NCBI GenBank assembly: GCA_050248375.1
Contig: JBFWSL010000192.1
Coordinates: 1 to 7,563, forward strand
Length of the DNA stretch: 7,563 nucleotides
Direction of reading: 5' to 3'
Origin: JAYZVT01 sp050248375
GTDB taxonomy: Bacteria > Pseudomonadota > Alphaproteobacteria > Rhizobiales > Methyloligellaceae
How positions within the stretch are numbered: the stretch's first letter is position 1; every line of letters begins with the position of its first letter. The translations under genes and the position numbers were made by a program. This document shows positions 7,023-7,563 of the stretch, piece after piece. The notes beneath the pieces were generated by a model. It had not been told where the DNA came from. It saw only the letters and a program-made list of their open reading frames with translations, and made no database searches.

Positions 7023-7310
7023 CTACTCCACCACCTTCGGAACCACGAAGAAGCCTTCTTCGCTTGCGGGCGCGTTGGCCAGCACCTGGTCGGCAATGCC
7101 GCCGTCGGTGACCTTGTCGTCGCGCATGGCCATGGTCATGTCGACAACACGGGTCATGGGCTCCACGCCGCCGGTATCCACTTCCTGGAGCTGTTCGACC
7201 CAGGTGAGGATGCCCGACAGTTCGCCGACGAGCTTTTGCGCGTCGGCCTCGCTCACCCGTATGCGGGCAAGACGCGCGATGCGCCGCACTGTCGCCTCAT
7301 CGACCTTCAT
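7023..7310 (-). CDS. gatC: GatC: Asp/Glu-tRNA(Asn/Gln) amidotransferase subunit C
   Basis: GatC is the small subunit that wraps around GatA and GatB and stabilises the complex. The product is 95 residues, the usual length. It begins MKVDEATVRRIARLARI (1-17), the conserved N-terminal helix, then LSGILTWVEQLQEVDTGGVE (31-50), PMTRVVD (51-57), MRDDKV (62-67) and the C-terminal LANAPASEEGFFVVPKVVE, all strong family signatures. The ATG at 7310 fits this start; AGAGGA lies 10 nt upstream. The frame stays open to 7496, but the extension overlaps the divergent gene and is unlike GatC. It is the first gene of the gatC-gatA-mutase-gatB unit and faces the deacylase gene across 73 nt. Confidence 0.95.
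   Translation of the reverse strand: MKVDEATVRRIARLARIRVSEADAQKLVGELSGILTWVEQLQEVDTGGVEPMTRVVDMTMAMRDDKVTDGGIADQVLANAPASEEGFFVVPKVVE
7026..7029 (-). promoter_or_regulatory. Ribosome binding site of gatA, deciding a GTG start
   Basis: The minus strand reads GGAG within the last codons of gatC, 7 nt before the GTG at 7018. Together with the family-typical N-terminus it fixes the non-ATG start of gatA. Confidence 0.6.
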
Positions 7311-7350
7311 GTCGCCTGTTTCCTCTGGAACCTGCGTGAAAACGCGTGCA

Positions 7351-7379
7351 CTCATAGCCCGCAGACCGGAAGGGCGCAA
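7351..7379 (-). promoter_or_regulatory. Candidate sigma-70-type promoter of the gat operon
   Basis: On the minus strand, TTGCGC (7379-7374) is followed after 17 nt by TATGAG (7356-7351). It matches TTGACA at 3 of 6 and TATAAT at 4 of 6 positions. Transcription would start near 7344, giving a leader of about 33 nt before gatC. The -35 part overlaps the ribosome site of the divergent gene. The matches are modest, so this is a candidate only. Confidence 0.35.
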
Positions 7380-7383
7380 TATT

Positions 7384-7563
7384 ATGACGGATTCCAGCAA
7401 TAACGGCATGGCCCCGGCCAACCTGAGGGTCGCCGAGGGCGCCCGAAAGGGCGGCCTGGACATAAACATACAGGTCATGGGGGAAAGCACCCGCACGGCA
7501 GTCGAAGCCGCCGCGGCCTGTGGCTGCTCCGTCGGCCAGATCGTGAAATCCCTGGTTTTCCGG
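7384..7563 (+). CDS. YbaK/EbsC-family aminoacyl-tRNA deacylase (5' part only)
   Basis: The first 60 residues are visible; the family usually has about 150-165, so the greater part lies beyond the right edge. Members are trans-editing enzymes that hydrolyse wrongly charged tRNAs, such as Cys-tRNA(Pro) or Ala-tRNA(Pro). The stretch GESTRTAVEAAAACGCSVGQ (33-52) and following IVKSLVFR (53-60) is the strong family signature; Lys55 is probably the conserved lysine needed for activity. Which mischarged tRNA is edited cannot be told from this part. The ATG at 7384 has GGAAGGG 9 nt upstream; the ATG at residue 9 has no ribosome site. It is divergent from gatC, and the 73-nt gap must hold both promoters. 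Confidence 0.85.
   Translation, partial: MTDSSNNGMAPANLRVAEGARKGGLDINIQVMGESTRTAVEAAAACGCSVGQIVKSLVFR

Noticed and set aside
5981..7111. A 376-codon open frame on the plus strand opposite gatA
   Set aside because: Antisense to an intact gatA with all catalytic residues; Gly/Arg/Ala-rich product without any family match that I can see.
7334..7345. Small inverted repeat GCGT-GAAA-ACGC between gatC and the deacylase gene
   Set aside because: A 4-bp stem with no following T-run is too short to support a terminator or regulatory hairpin.

Overview
The window is a high-GC (by eye roughly 60-65%), gene-dense chromosomal segment with a bacterial layout. Protein content points to an alphaproteobacterium: a complete gatC-gatA-gatB set, a BtaA/BtaB betaine-lipid pair and GC-rich third codon positions. 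This is an inference; the order or genus cannot be fixed from these genes. Nothing suggests a phage, plasmid, insertion sequence or CRISPR array, and I see no tRNA or rRNA gene.

Left part (1-2697, all minus strand): btaA (2697-1438) and btaB (1431-694) form a tight two-gene unit for making the phosphorus-free betaine lipid diacylglyceryl-trimethylhomoserine. They are followed 75 nt downstream by a quinone oxidoreductase of the zinc-independent MDR family (618 to the left edge, C-terminus cut off). A good match to a PhoB binding site lies at 2773-2790, 75 nt before btaA, in the same orientation as the gene. This fits phosphate-starvation control of lipid replacement.

Middle (2871-3767, plus strand): an EamA-family DMT transporter, divergent from btaA. 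It converges on gatB, and the two stop codons share the palindrome CTAG at 3764-3767.

Right part (7310-3764, minus strand): gatC, gatA, a small AroQ-class chorismate mutase-like gene and gatB, joined by a 4-nt gap, a 4-nt overlap and an 8-nt overlap. GatCAB is the amidotransferase that converts Glu-tRNA(Gln) and/or Asp-tRNA(Asn) to the correct aminoacyl-tRNAs. The chorismate mutase-like gene is the unusual member: it sits between two subunits of a translation enzyme, and its active-site pattern resembles isochorismate pyruvate lyase (PchB) as much as E. coli chorismate mutase.

Right edge (7384 to end, plus strand): the N-terminal 60 residues of a YbaK/EbsC-type aminoacyl-tRNA deacylase, divergent from gatC across 73 nt. 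Two tRNA quality-control functions therefore face each other.

I found no convincing wholly novel system. The points most worth a second look are the Pho box at btaAB and the PchB-like gene embedded in the gat operon.
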